Shown piece after piece: positions 26,320 through 34,250 of a DNA stretch of 64,000 bases. Source of the stretch: an uncultured Lachnospiraceae bacterium. Lineage in GTDB: Bacteria > Bacillota > Clostridia > Lachnospirales > Lachnospiraceae. Every line of letters starts with the position of its first letter. The stretch's first letter is position 1. Position numbers and translations under genes: made by a program. The notes below the pieces were generated by a model, which made no database searches, was not told where the DNA came from, and saw only the letters and a program-made list of their open reading frames with translations. The stretch lies in contig CAJTRK010000001.1 of the NCBI GenBank assembly GCA_910578475.1, positions 124,001-188,000 on the forward strand, given 5' to 3'.

Positions 26320-27393
26320 ATGGGTGTTAAATTGAATTTTGCATTTTATATCAGCAATCACGGGTACGGACATGCTGCGAGGAATATACCGCTGATAGAG
26401 AAACTATGGAAAGACAACAGAAATAACCGTATCTTTATCAAGACGGATTCGGAAAGAATTGCGATGATAAAGCGCAATCTGACACACTGTGACGAGCGGC
26501 TCGTATACTGCGAAGGATATCGGGAATGCGGCGTTCTTTTTCGGGAAGGGTGTCTGGAAGTGGATGCCGAAAGGATGCAGCGTGAAGTGAAGAAGGAAAT
26601 CGCGTCTTGGGCAGGGCTTATCGAAGAAGAAAAGAAGTTACTGATAAGAGATAATATCGACGTCGTTGTTTCCGATGTGACGCCCTGGGTATTGTTGGCG
26701 GCAAAAGAATTAAAGATTCCCAGTGTTTTGATTTCAAATTTCACATGGTATGACCATTATCGGTTATATCTGGGAAAAGAATACGCCGACCCTTATAAAG
26801 AATGTTATGCGTCGGCGGATAAAGCCCTGTTATATGAGCTGCATGTGGAGCAGATGGCCGAATACTGCGGACAGAGCGAAACGGTATCGCTGGTTGCCAG
26901 AACCGGGAATTTTCATAAGGCTGAAGAGATTCGCCAAAGATACAGGACGCCAATCGTATTTGTCAGCGTAGGCATGTCGGTGTCTTTAACGGAAGAAATT
27001 GATGTGGAAAATCTGCCGTATACTTTTATCGTGACGCAGGGTGTTCGTCTGAAAGGCTCAAATGTAGTGTCGCTTCCGGATACCGTCATCAATACGATGG
27101 ACTACATTTCCGCAAGCGAATATGTGGTAACAAAGTGCGGCTGGTCTACCGTGTCGGAAATTCTCCTGAGCGGAAAAAAATGCGCTTTGCTCGCGTACAG
27201 CGATTCGTTGGAAGAAAAGGCGCTGCTTGCGAAAGTGATAGCGCGAAACAACGGCATAAAGATATCTTTTGAGGATTTCCGGGACAATCTGGGCGGCATG
27301 CTGCGGCAACTGGAAAGTCTGGACGGCGATTACAGTATGTACCGGGATGACAGGGAGCGGATTGTCAGGGTGATTTGTGGGATGGGGAGATAA
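26320..27393 (+). CDS. GT28/UGT-like glycosyltransferase
   Basis: The 357-aa protein opens with a glycine/histidine motif (ISNHGYGHAARN) of the MurG/UGT-type GT-B fold and has the conserved late region VTKCGWSTVSEIL, comparable to the TxGGxxT-type donor loop of GT28. It is the last gene of the + strand glycan series and is followed by an intergenic gap. The AAGGG site ends only about 1 bp before the ATG at 26320, so a TTG at 26332 could be the true start. Donor sugar unknown. Confidence 0.75.
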   Translation: MGVKLNFAFYISNHGYGHAARNIPLIEKLWKDNRNNRIFIKTDSERIAMIKRNLTHCDERLVYCEGYRECGVLFREGCLEVDAERMQREVKKEIASWAGLIEEEKKLLIRDNIDVVVSDVTPWVLLAAKELKIPSVLISNFTWYDHYRLYLGKEYADPYKECYASADKALLYELHVEQMAEYCGQSETVSLVARTGNFHKAEEIRQRYRTPIVFVSVGMSVSLTEEIDVENLPYTFIVTQGVRLKGSNVVSLPDTVINTMDYISASEYVVTKCGWSTVSEILLSGKKCALLAYSDSLEEKALLAKVIARNNGIKISFEDFRDNLGGMLRQLESLDGDYSMYRDDRERIVRVICGMGR

Positions 27394-27755
27394 CAAGAAG
27401 ATACTCAGTGCGAGAGCTATATTTCATGCTTTCTACTGATATTGAAATAAGTGTACGGGACTTTTCATGATTGCCGGCCGTTTACGGGGCGCTGTCCTTA
27501 CTTTGTGATTGCGGATGTATGAAGAGGCATAAATAGTTTTCAGAAAGGACTTGCTGAAAAGTGAGAGTTTTATATCATACGAATAATTCGCGTATTGCTT
27601 TTTGGTAGGGAGAAAAAGGCAAATATTGAAAATACCTCTTTCGCTTTGGAATGGATGCAGTTCCTACAGGATTGTTACAGGTTATTTAGCAAGGCATTAG
27701 CTTTCTGATGCCGGGTATAGTTACACAGGCCAGCGTAGAACTATTTTGATACGCC
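27394..27755. other. Intergenic stretch with no recognisable gene
   Basis: This 362-bp segment separates the + strand glycan locus from the - strand radical SAM gene. Both strands carry only short open stretches without ribosome binding sites. It marks the switch to strongly AT-rich sequence and is a candidate island boundary. I saw no clear direct repeat or terminator. Confidence 0.6.
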
Positions 27756-28661
27756 TTACATTTTCTCCGTGATTAATTGACCGCAATTCATATTATCATT
27801 TTTATACGAATAGAATAAATATGCCTGATAACCCTGTTCCAGTAAATTTTCCCTAAATTCCAGCATTCGTTCTACGGAAGCGCCGGCAATCCCATTCATT
27901 TCACTGGCCTGCGTGATATTAATTCTGGAGATTCTTATAACCAGTTTATTTTTTATTTCGTTAAATTTAGTGATAAAAGCAGTAAAATCCTCATTCGAGT
28001 CATTAAATCCTTTGATAAGAATATAATTTATTTTGAATTTATCGATACTCGATTGTTGAATCATTTGAATTATTGTATTTATATCGCATGTATTTTTTTT
28101 ATAGTATGGGATTATATTTTGGGCTTTTTTGGTATCATGCGTAATATAGGTAACTTGAATCGTTCTGAAATTTATAAAAGTGCTCAGCGATTCTATTTTT
28201 GTCAGCATTGTTTCTGTCCAGAGACAAGACGATACAGAAAAACAGATGCTGCTGTAATTATCATGGATTTTATGTAATAATTTTTCAACCGTATTTATCG
28301 TAAAATACAAATCGCCGATTCCCATCATGGAAACCAATATGTTTTTCTTTTTCTCAAGATGATTATGATTCATAATATAGGTAAATATTTCGTAAATTTC
28401 TTCCACTGGCAAAGCATGAGCATTCACAATTCGGGAAGACGCGCAAAAGCCACACTTCATTTGGCAGCCATAACTTGATGGCAGTTCAATGACATGTTTT
28501 TTTTCTTCCAGATGATTTCCGGTTTTCAGATAATGAATGAAATAACCAGCTTCTATGTATTCCTGTCCATTTACGAAGATATATTTGCTTGTTTTTTCAA
28601 AATTCCAGCCGTTTCCAACATAATGATTTTCAGTGATATATTTATTATATAATGTAAACAT
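27756..28661 (-). CDS. Divergent RlmN/Cfr-like radical SAM enzyme lacking the N-terminal RNA-binding domain and one catalytic Cys
   Basis: The 301-aa protein has the radical SAM cluster Cys66-x3-Cys70-x2-Cys73 within YGCQMKCGFCAS. RlmN/Cfr-like features follow: MMGIGD where RlmN has MMGMGE, FKINYILIKGFND in the sugar/SAM region, and a C-terminal NCGQL motif whose Cys293 matches the methyl-carrying Cys (Cys355 of E. coli RlmN). However, the position of the second catalytic Cys (Cys118 in RlmN, seven residues before the first cluster Cys) is Glu59, and the N-terminal accessory domain is reduced. Standard rRNA A2503 methylation is therefore unlikely. A membrane protein gene and a 30-codon ORF lie directly upstream. 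AAAGGAT precedes the start. Confidence 0.85.
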   Translation of the reverse strand: MFTLYNKYITENHYVGNGWNFEKTSKYIFVNGQEYIEAGYFIHYLKTGNHLEEKKHVIELPSSYGCQMKCGFCASSRIVNAHALPVEEIYEIFTYIMNHNHLEKKKNILVSMMGIGDLYFTINTVEKLLHKIHDNYSSICFSVSSCLWTETMLTKIESLSTFINFRTIQVTYITHDTKKAQNIIPYYKKNTCDINTIIQMIQQSSIDKFKINYILIKGFNDSNEDFTAFITKFNEIKNKLVIRISRINITQASEMNGIAGASVERMLEFRENLLEQGYQAYLFYSYKNDNMNCGQLITEKM

Positions 28662-28679
28662 TTTGATAACCGTATCCTT

Positions 28680-28772
28680 TCACTTGCTGTTTTTCTTCTC
28701 CACATAGTTATCCAGCCAGGTATTTTTGTCAGCGCTTAACAATACATGTTCAAAGTCTCTTGAATTATTCAT
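28680..28772 (-). CDS. Putative 30-aa peptide overlapping the membrane-protein stop
   Basis: The 30-codon ORF starts at an ATG (28772 on -) inside the last codons of the membrane-protein gene in the arrangement ATGAATAA, so re-initiation after that stop would translate it. It ends TGA 18 bp before the radical SAM start, whose AAAGGAT site directly follows this stop. The product is hydrophilic: it starts MNNSRDFEHV, contains NTWLDNY and ends KKNSK. There is no Cys. It could be a radical SAM substrate, a small partner or only a translational coupler; its own ribosome binding site is weak. Confidence 0.5.
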   Translation of the reverse strand: MNNSRDFEHVLLSADKNTWLDNYVEKKNSK

Positions 28773-29469
28773 TTCCATATTTGCAGGAACGTTTTAATAC
28801 AAACATCAGGTTATTGCTGTTTTCGACATAGGTAAAGTAGGGAGCGATGATAATTTCGATATCGTTCGCATTATATAGATAAGGCAAGTTGTCTACTTCG
28901 TATATTGTTAATTTTACATCTTTTTTTATAATATATCTATTCTTTTCTTTTTTTATGCAGGCGGGAAAAATCTCTTTTTCTAAGAATTCTTGCAATAATT
29001 TTTTTTCAATTTCTTCTTCGCCGTCAAGCTTTTTATAAATAATAAAATTTATTTCTCCCTTTTCTTTAATCATTCTGATAATATTTTTTTTAAATTCCTC
29101 TTTGATACCATTGCCCAACCATCTGTTTAACGTTCTGCCGGAAATGGTCCATTCTTTGTTCGATGATTTCGCAAATTTAATCCAAAAGTCACGTTCAAAT
29201 TCTGACCGTTCCTTAATTTCAAGAACTCCTTTCGATATTTTTGAATCAATTGAAGAAATAAGTTCCCTGAGTGCATTGGCCTGCTCCATTTTATTATCAA
29301 AGACAAAGGCCGAAAGAATAGAAAAAATCGAAGAGGCAATTATAGAAGAAATGATTCCTAATAAAATTGCCTTTATGTCACTGTTATCTATAGTTATATA
29401 AATAACAGGCAGCACAATGATAAGAATAATTATGATACATATGATAACTTTTTTCTTGGTTTTATTCAT
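28765..29469 (-). CDS. Two-TM membrane protein with cytoplasmic domain of unknown function
   Basis: The 234-aa protein has two N-terminal membrane helices (about residues 7-28 and 33-56) and a cytoplasmic domain of about 175 residues rich in Lys, Glu and Ile. A segment near residue 108 (WTISGRTLNRWLGNG) followed by helix and INFIIYKK resembles the core of small sensor/effector domains paired with membrane anchors, but no HKD or other catalytic motif is seen. I do not recognise the family. AAGGAG precedes the ATG. It is first in a three-ORF unit with the 30-aa peptide and the RlmN-like enzyme. Confidence 0.7.
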   Translation of the reverse strand: MNKTKKKVIICIIIILIIVLPVIYITIDNSDIKAILLGIISSIIASSIFSILSAFVFDNKMEQANALRELISSIDSKISKGVLEIKERSEFERDFWIKFAKSSNKEWTISGRTLNRWLGNGIKEEFKKNIIRMIKEKGEINFIIYKKLDGEEEIEKKLLQEFLEKEIFPACIKKEKNRYIIKKDVKLTIYEVDNLPYLYNANDIEIIIAPYFTYVENSNNLMFVLKRSCKYGNE

Positions 29470-29564
29470 TTTTTCTCCTTAGTAGTATTTAATTATGACT
29501 GAGCTCATTTCCAATTGCATTTAATAGAAAGTAAGCAGGAAAAAATTTTTCAATATTGATATTG

Positions 29565-29570
29565 ATTATA
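29565..29570 (-). promoter_or_regulatory. -10 box for the membrane protein/radical SAM unit
   Basis: Reading the - strand, TATAAT occurs about 95 bp before the membrane-protein start. The -35 region is AT-rich but has no good match to TTGACA. Confidence 0.4.
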
Positions 29571-29730
29571 CACTTTTTACATAAAAGAATATAAAAATGG
29601 CAAAAAAAGACAAAAAATCAGAAAAAATAGATAGCATAAAATTTGGAAAAGAACAAATTGTACGAAATTCTGTTAAATTACAATATTCTCAAATAGAAAA
29701 ATTCTTCCGGCTAAAAATACGAGATACACC

Positions 29731-29760
29731 TTGAACTTTGTCTATACTGCGTCATATAAT
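29731..29760 (+). promoter_or_regulatory. Sigma-A type promoter driving the noncoding stretch
   Basis: TTGAAC at 29731-29736, an 18-bp spacer and a perfect TATAAT at 29755-29760. Transcription would begin near 29767 and run rightward through hairpins and the operator toward the 53-aa gene, giving a leader of nearly 490 nt or a separate noncoding RNA. Confidence 0.6.
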
Positions 29761-29765
29761 ATTTT

Positions 29766-29818
29766 TTAGCGGTAAGATATAGCGATTCCGAAAAGAACAA
29801 AATATACTTATCCGCTAA
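29766..29818 (+). other. Long hairpin at the start of the noncoding transcript
   Basis: TTAGCGGTAAG (29766-29776) pairs with CTTATCCGCTAA (29807-29818) with one bulge, leaving a 30-nt loop. It begins exactly where the promoter at 29731-29760 would initiate. Confidence 0.6.
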
Positions 29819-29915
29819 GATTCATTAAATCCTTAATATGGTCTGCTGTTTTACAACAAAAAAAATAGTAGTTTATCATTTTATTTCATTTCAAAGTGTT
29901 TCCTGCGACAATGTT

Positions 29916-29942
29916 TTGTTGTGTGATACCATTTGTAACAAC
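29916..29942 (+). promoter_or_regulatory. Operator-like element, copy A
   Basis: A 27-bp element with inverted ends (TTGTTGT ... ACAAC) and core GTGATACCATTT. It matches the element before the first XRE gene (37818-37844) at 26 of 27 bases and is related to the one at 38326-38352. Being in front of XRE genes suggests it is a binding site for those repressors. Confidence 0.7.
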
Positions 29943-29950
29943 ATAAAAAT

Positions 29951-30004
29951 GGAGGAAGTCTGCGCATTGAGGAATCCCTCCCATTGGACAATGGTCACTT
30001 CCCC
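29951..30004 (+). ncRNA. Possible three-way-junction RNA downstream of operator A
   Basis: GGAAGT (29954-29959) can pair with ACTTCC (29997-30002), enclosing two small hairpins: GAGG-AATC-CCTC (29969-29980) and CCATT-GGAC-AATGG (29981-29994). A T-rich stretch follows. No ORF on + uses it. It may be part of a structured leader or a small RNA; the strand is inferred from the upstream promoter. Confidence 0.35.
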
Positions 30005-30253
30005 GGATTTTGTCTAAAATTTCTATTTTTTGTCTTTTTCGGCAAAAATAGCATTTTTTTGGCAAAATTTGCATTGCATAATTGTTTTTATTTATTTACA
30101 AATTGTTTATAATAATAATTGGCAGGGAATTGATATTAATTGTTTATATTTAAAAAATAAAAACAAAACAATAATAGTATCTATTGAATTTTTGTGGATA
30201 TTATGATATGATAATATTGGTTTTTTATTAATACATGTGGGAGGAACATACGT

Positions 30254-30415
30254 ATGGAACAATATAAGAAGCCTATCTATATAACAAGAAAAGATACAGA
30301 TTTGGCCAGCGATAAAATAAGACCATACGGAGAACGCATCGGTGTTTTTTCCGAGGCAAAAAGGAAAGCGGTTCGTTGGAAGCTGCTTAGAATTCGTAAG
30401 GAAAGCGCTAATTGA
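30254..30415 (+). CDS. Small basic protein, 53 aa, unknown function
   Basis: The ORF starts at an ATG with a strong GGGAGGAAC 9-10 bp upstream and ends just before a good terminator, so it looks like a genuine monocistronic gene. The product is rich in Arg and Lys, especially in its second half (KRKAVRWKLLRIRK). No membrane helix or Cys. It follows a long structured leader with operator A and precedes the giant HEXXH gene. Role unknown; a nucleic-acid-binding or toxin/antitoxin-type function is only a guess. Confidence 0.65.
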   Translation: MEQYKKPIYITRKDTDLASDKIRPYGERIGVFSEAKRKAVRWKLLRIRKESAN

Positions 30416-30430
30416 ATATCTGATATCATC

Positions 30431-30470
30431 GGACTGCCCTCCAGAAATTTTTGGAGAGCAGTCCTTTTTT
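30431..30470 (+). terminator. Terminator after the 53-aa gene
   Basis: GGACTGC pairs with GCAGTCC and CTCCA with TGGAG, followed by a T6 run. It lies about 140 bp before the start of the HEXXH gene. Confidence 0.88.
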
Positions 30471-30476
30471 ATTTCC

Positions 30477-30565
30477 TGGGAAATTGCTGTATTAGAAGCG
30501 AAGGCCAGACGAGAATTTATTGCGTAAATTTCAAAAACGCAAGCTGCGGAGCTTGCTCTTTTTAT
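30477..30565 (+). repeat. Dispersed intergenic repeat, copy R1
   Basis: A sequence beginning GGGAAATTGCTGTA, with GCCAGACGAGAATTTA in the middle and ending in a terminator hairpin. Closest relative is R3 (51391-51483); partial relatives are R2 (48660), R4 (51484) and R5 (54707). All are on the same strand. Confidence 0.75.
30539..30565 (+). terminator. Terminator-like hairpin at the end of R1, just upstream of the HEXXH gene
   Basis: GCAAGCT-GCGG-AGCTTGC followed by TCTTTTTATT. It is only about 45 bp before the ATG at 30609 and so may act as an attenuator for that gene. Confidence 0.65.
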
Positions 30566-30608
30566 TGTCAGAATGAATTTAGGAACCGGGAGGAGAAAAG
30601 AGATACAA

Positions 30609-33600
30609 ATGAAAGCGGATAAAAAAGAACAGAAATATGATACCAGTTATGTACAAATGATTCGCAATAATAATGTAGCGGCCGGAAAGGGGAGTATAGA
30701 AGGGTATGATACGTACTTTATGCTGGATTATTTTGACTTGTTATGCCATCGGAAACTGACAGGAGATGATAAAGTATATAACAAGTTTTGGAATATTAAT
30801 GACGGACAGGTTCCAAAAGAATGGAATTATAAAGCGGCTTGCAAGACGTTGAGTCTGTATCGGAAATCGGATGGAAAAGATGATATATTTGAATTGAAAA
30901 AGTCTGTTGAGGGTTTATCAGGAAGGCCTTTTCTTGGCATTATTCAGATATATTTTGAGCATAGGGTTTATCAGAAGGAGCTGGATGTTGAAGAAGCGCT
31001 TGAGGCGTGTGAAGAAGAGATTTCCAATTGTATTGCCCAAAATGGGTATTTGGTTAATAAAGAAATTGATTACAGAATATATCGCAGCAGTACGAGCGGG
31101 GATTTTTGTCTGGTTATCCGCAGCGCGCAAATAAAAAGTATTTTTAAAATAGCGACGCTGCTAAATAATCTGACGATATCTTATGGCGATGAAAAGTTCC
31201 GGTTAAATACCTATACGAATGTTGGAATAGAGTGCCCTGTTCAGGGAACCTTTCAGGAGGGCAGGCTAAACATTAAGGACGAGATGATAGCAAAGAATGA
31301 TAAATGTGAGTTCGCGTTACGTTTTACAACTGGAAATGATTTTGCCACCCAAATATATGATGCAATAACAAAGGAAAAGAATAGTCAAATAAAAATTGGA
31401 CAGATGACAGGATTATTTGGGAGATACGATTTTTTGCTCTATCTTCCAATGGCAGATTTTGCCCGGATATATCCTGCGTTATGCAAAAGCAAGGTGGTGG
31501 GCGGTCATGTGGAAAAATATATACAGAGTGATGATGGAAATATCGTTATTACGGAACTGTTGAAAGAAGGAATATTAAAAAAGGAAATAAAAGTTATCAA
31601 TGAGCGTGTGCTTGTTCCGCTGGAAGAGGAAGTTTTTCATATGCGGGAAACGGAGCACTCTCAGATAGATTGTGAGAGCAGGCGTGATAACGAAAATGTT
31701 CAAAAGTCTGCAGGAGAGGATGTACAGGAAAATAATCAGGAATTTATCGGTGAAATGAAAGCCTTCTGGGAACTGGAAAAAATATTTATGGAAGAAAGAA
31801 GGACTTTCATCAATATCAAACGAGAGCTTTTAGAGGTAATTCGGACTTATGTGCCGCAGGGAGTGGAGAATGATTCCTATGTGAATTGGAAAATTCTGAT
31901 TACCGATTTGAAAGTCATTTTTAAGTGTATTAATGAATGGAAAATATCTTATGAAAAATTGGAAGATAAAGTAGCCTGTAAACAGTCCAGAGAGAAATTT
32001 TTCCAGGATTTAAGGCTTGATATTGACGCTATTAACCAGTATTACAAATTTTTGCAGAATGTCAATGCGCAGACGTGGCAGGCTCCGTTATATGAGATTC
32101 AGACACAGCTTGACGCTGAAAAAATGATGGTTGCATACAGAGAGCTTTTGTATGAATATTTTTCCGTATACAGAAGCTATTGCAGGGAACAGGATAGAGA
32201 GGATGAACGGCATAAATTTTATCCGCTTGTTTACCCGGATATGTCGATTGACAGGGCATGCGCGATGGTTCCGTTTCTTGGAGAAGGAAGTGGAAGAGCC
32301 AGTTCCAGACTCCTGGTCTGCCGCGTTCCTTCTTTTGAATATTATGGCCGGATGTTTGATATGGTTCCCTGGATTTTGCACGAAGCGTCACATTCGATAA
32401 GAACGATGAATCGTAAAAAAAGAAATAAATTTATCGTGCTGTACATCGTAAAGACAATTTCCCTGCAAATGATGTACAAGTTGTTAAATAAATATTCCAA
32501 TGATTTCGGTTATTATGATATTGGCTATCTGGAAAAAGATATTATTGAGCATATGACCCAAAGTATGACGGAAGAGTTTTATGCGTATTGTAAAGAAAAG
32601 AGCAAAGCGGTGCATGAACTGGAAACGGGGCATCTGGAAACGGAATTATTAGAATTTCTGTACCAGATTTTTGACCAGAATATTACAAATGTGGAAAAAG
32701 ACAAAGGGGTCAGAGACATCAAAGCCATTCAGGCGGCTCTGCTTTGCTATGCAGGGGAACTAAACCTGTTGGATGAAAGCGTTTCAATAGATAAAGCGGA
32801 AGTGGTTGACGGAGAGATAGTAAATAAGAAAATTGAAAGAACGCTGGTTGAGGCAGTAGCCGGATGTGAAGAAGGAGTGGATGTTTTTTTTGCCATACTG
32901 AAAAAGATTCATGATGCCTGTTATATAATAGCATTTGAAACGGTTCCTTCAGAGGATTCGTGGAAGCTGTTAAGACTGGAGAGCGATTCCTTTGATGAAA
33001 TATTACATCAGAGGATTGAAGATATCAGCGTTTTGAAAGAACTGCAGGAAGATGGACGGATAAGGGACTATCTGTTTAAGATGCGTGATTTACATCGACT
33101 TTACGGAACATGGAAAAAGAGCGATAAAAAAGATGTTGGAAGAACGCTGAGAAATAAAATATGGTCTGCCTGTGTTTTGCCGATTCGAAGAAGCATAGAA
33201 AGCGGCTTTGCGCGCAGCGAGGGTTTCGTAGAATTGTACCGGATATTCAACATGATATTTGGCAGCGGGGAATCCCGGGAAACGAAGGAATGCGAGAGAA
33301 TCGGAGCTGAATGGAATATACTGGTGCAGGAAGAAGTATATCATCTGGAACAGAGAGCCGTGACGATTTATCGGGAAACGTGTGCTGATTTGTACACAGC
33401 AGCAGCGCTAGGTTTTAGTGCATTTGGTTATTGCCGGCAGATATTTCAGACCGCGAGCGATGCCGGCGTAGAAAATGGAGGAGAATGGTCCGAGGCAGTT
33501 AATATACACAGATTTCGTTTTGTAATGGCGGTTCTTGCAGGATTTGAATACAACAAAACAGGAGAGGAGAAAAATATTTTTCTCAAAAAGGATGCCGTAT

Positions 33601-34250
33601 GGATTTGTATGGAGAAGGTGTTAAAACAGGGAGAGGAATATTGTATTGCGTCTTTGGAATGTGCCAGAAAGAAACTCAGTGAAACGGACTCATCCCAAAA
33701 GAAGAAGGCCATTCAAAGTATTTTTGACAATCTGAAATATAATATTCAGGGTATTTTCTCTCTTTTTACAAAAGAAGAATCGGTAGAGGAAAGTTTAGAG
33801 GATTCTTTATTGGAATACTGTCTGGAACCGGACCGACTGAAAGAGGAGAGAATCAAGGATATTGAAGATGAAGAGAAAAAGAATCTGGAAGAAATCAGGG
33901 ATATAATAAACCTGATACAGGAAGAGCTGGAAAGTCTCCGCCATATTATGTACCGGATAAAGTGTTTTATATCATTGTTGAATCTCGTTCTGGAAGATGG
34001 AAAAATTATTATTGGCAAAGCAGAATATGAGCATTTTATGGAAGCGTATAAAGCGCATTGGGAAGGATGCAAAGGGGTGCGGGAAAAGGAAGTCTACAAG
34101 GTGGTTTCAAAGTTCTATAATGTGCCGCAGTCCGCACTTGATAAAACACATGACAGAATGTTGGAAGACACGCTGGACTTTATACAGATGTACTATTATA
34201 AAAACAGATTCCGTATTATGCTGCATGAGGAAGGGAAAGGAACCAGATAG
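30609..34250 (+). CDS. Giant HEXXH-motif protein, putative metalloprotease of a defence-like pair with an FRG protein
   Basis: The 1213-aa soluble protein has no signal peptide or membrane helix. A zinc-protease motif HEASH lies at residues 591-595 (WILHEASHS), and RETCADLYTAAALG (Glu923, Asp927) resembles the third-ligand region of gluzincins, though it is distant. The N-terminal 350 residues contain two ferredoxin-like-looking segments (SGDFCLVIRS and FGRYDFLLYL). The C terminus is rich in Glu/Lys helices. Large architecture plus an abutting FRG-domain gene suggest an accessory defence system (inference). I chose 30609 because GGGAGGAG is 13 bp upstream; an in-frame ATG at 30573 has no site. 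Confidence 0.7.
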   Translation: MKADKKEQKYDTSYVQMIRNNNVAAGKGSIEGYDTYFMLDYFDLLCHRKLTGDDKVYNKFWNINDGQVPKEWNYKAACKTLSLYRKSDGKDDIFELKKSVEGLSGRPFLGIIQIYFEHRVYQKELDVEEALEACEEEISNCIAQNGYLVNKEIDYRIYRSSTSGDFCLVIRSAQIKSIFKIATLLNNLTISYGDEKFRLNTYTNVGIECPVQGTFQEGRLNIKDEMIAKNDKCEFALRFTTGNDFATQIYDAITKEKNSQIKIGQMTGLFGRYDFLLYLPMADFARIYPALCKSKVVGGHVEKYIQSDDGNIVITELLKEGILKKEIKVINERVLVPLEEEVFHMRETEHSQIDCESRRDNENVQKSAGEDVQENNQEFIGEMKAFWELEKIFMEERRTFINIKRELLEVIRTYVPQGVENDSYVNWKILITDLKVIFKCINEWKISYEKLEDKVACKQSREKFFQDLRLDIDAINQYYKFLQNVNAQTWQAPLYEIQTQLDAEKMMVAYRELLYEYFSVYRSYCREQDREDERHKFYPLVYPDMSIDRACAMVPFLGEGSGRASSRLLVCRVPSFEYYGRMFDMVPWILHEASHSIRTMNRKKRNKFIVLYIVKTISLQMMYKLLNKYSNDFGYYDIGYLEKDIIEHMTQSMTEEFYAYCKEKSKAVHELETGHLETELLEFLYQIFDQNITNVEKDKGVRDIKAIQAALLCYAGELNLLDESVSIDKAEVVDGEIVNKKIERTLVEAVAGCEEGVDVFFAILKKIHDACYIIAFETVPSEDSWKLLRLESDSFDEILHQRIEDISVLKELQEDGRIRDYLFKMRDLHRLYGTWKKSDKKDVGRTLRNKIWSACVLPIRRSIESGFARSEGFVELYRIFNMIFGSGESRETKECERIGAEWNILVQEEVYHLEQRAVTIYRETCADLYTAAALGFSAFGYCRQIFQTASDAGVENGGEWSEAVNIHRFRFVMAVLAGFEYNKTGEEKNIFLKKDAVWICMEKVLKQGEEYCIASLECARKKLSETDSSQKKKAIQSIFDNLKYNIQGIFSLFTKEESVEESLEDSLLEYCLEPDRLKEERIKDIEDEEKKNLEEIRDIINLIQEELESLRHIMYRIKCFISLLNLVLEDGKIIIGKAEYEHFMEAYKAHWEGCKGVREKEVYKVVSKFYNVPQSALDKTHDRMLEDTLDFIQMYYYKNRFRIMLHEEGKGTR

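Noticed and set aside
27756..28661. Housekeeping RlmN (rRNA methyltransferase) assignment
   Set aside because: The Cys118-equivalent is Glu, the N-terminal RNA-binding domain is shortened and the gene lies in an accessory AT-rich island with unusual partners.
28765..29469. Phospholipase-D-like effector domain in the two-TM protein
   Set aside because: No HKD motif or other catalytic histidine is present; only general similarity of layout.
29886..30074. Possible small - strand protein opposite the operator and three-way junction
   Set aside because: No ribosome binding site, composition unlike a protein, and it spans the promoter-like operator repeat.
32884..32899. T8 tract inside the HEXXH gene as a second contingency site
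   Set aside because: The T run is in frame, such runs are common in AT-rich genes, and there is no paralogue or broken copy to suggest switching.
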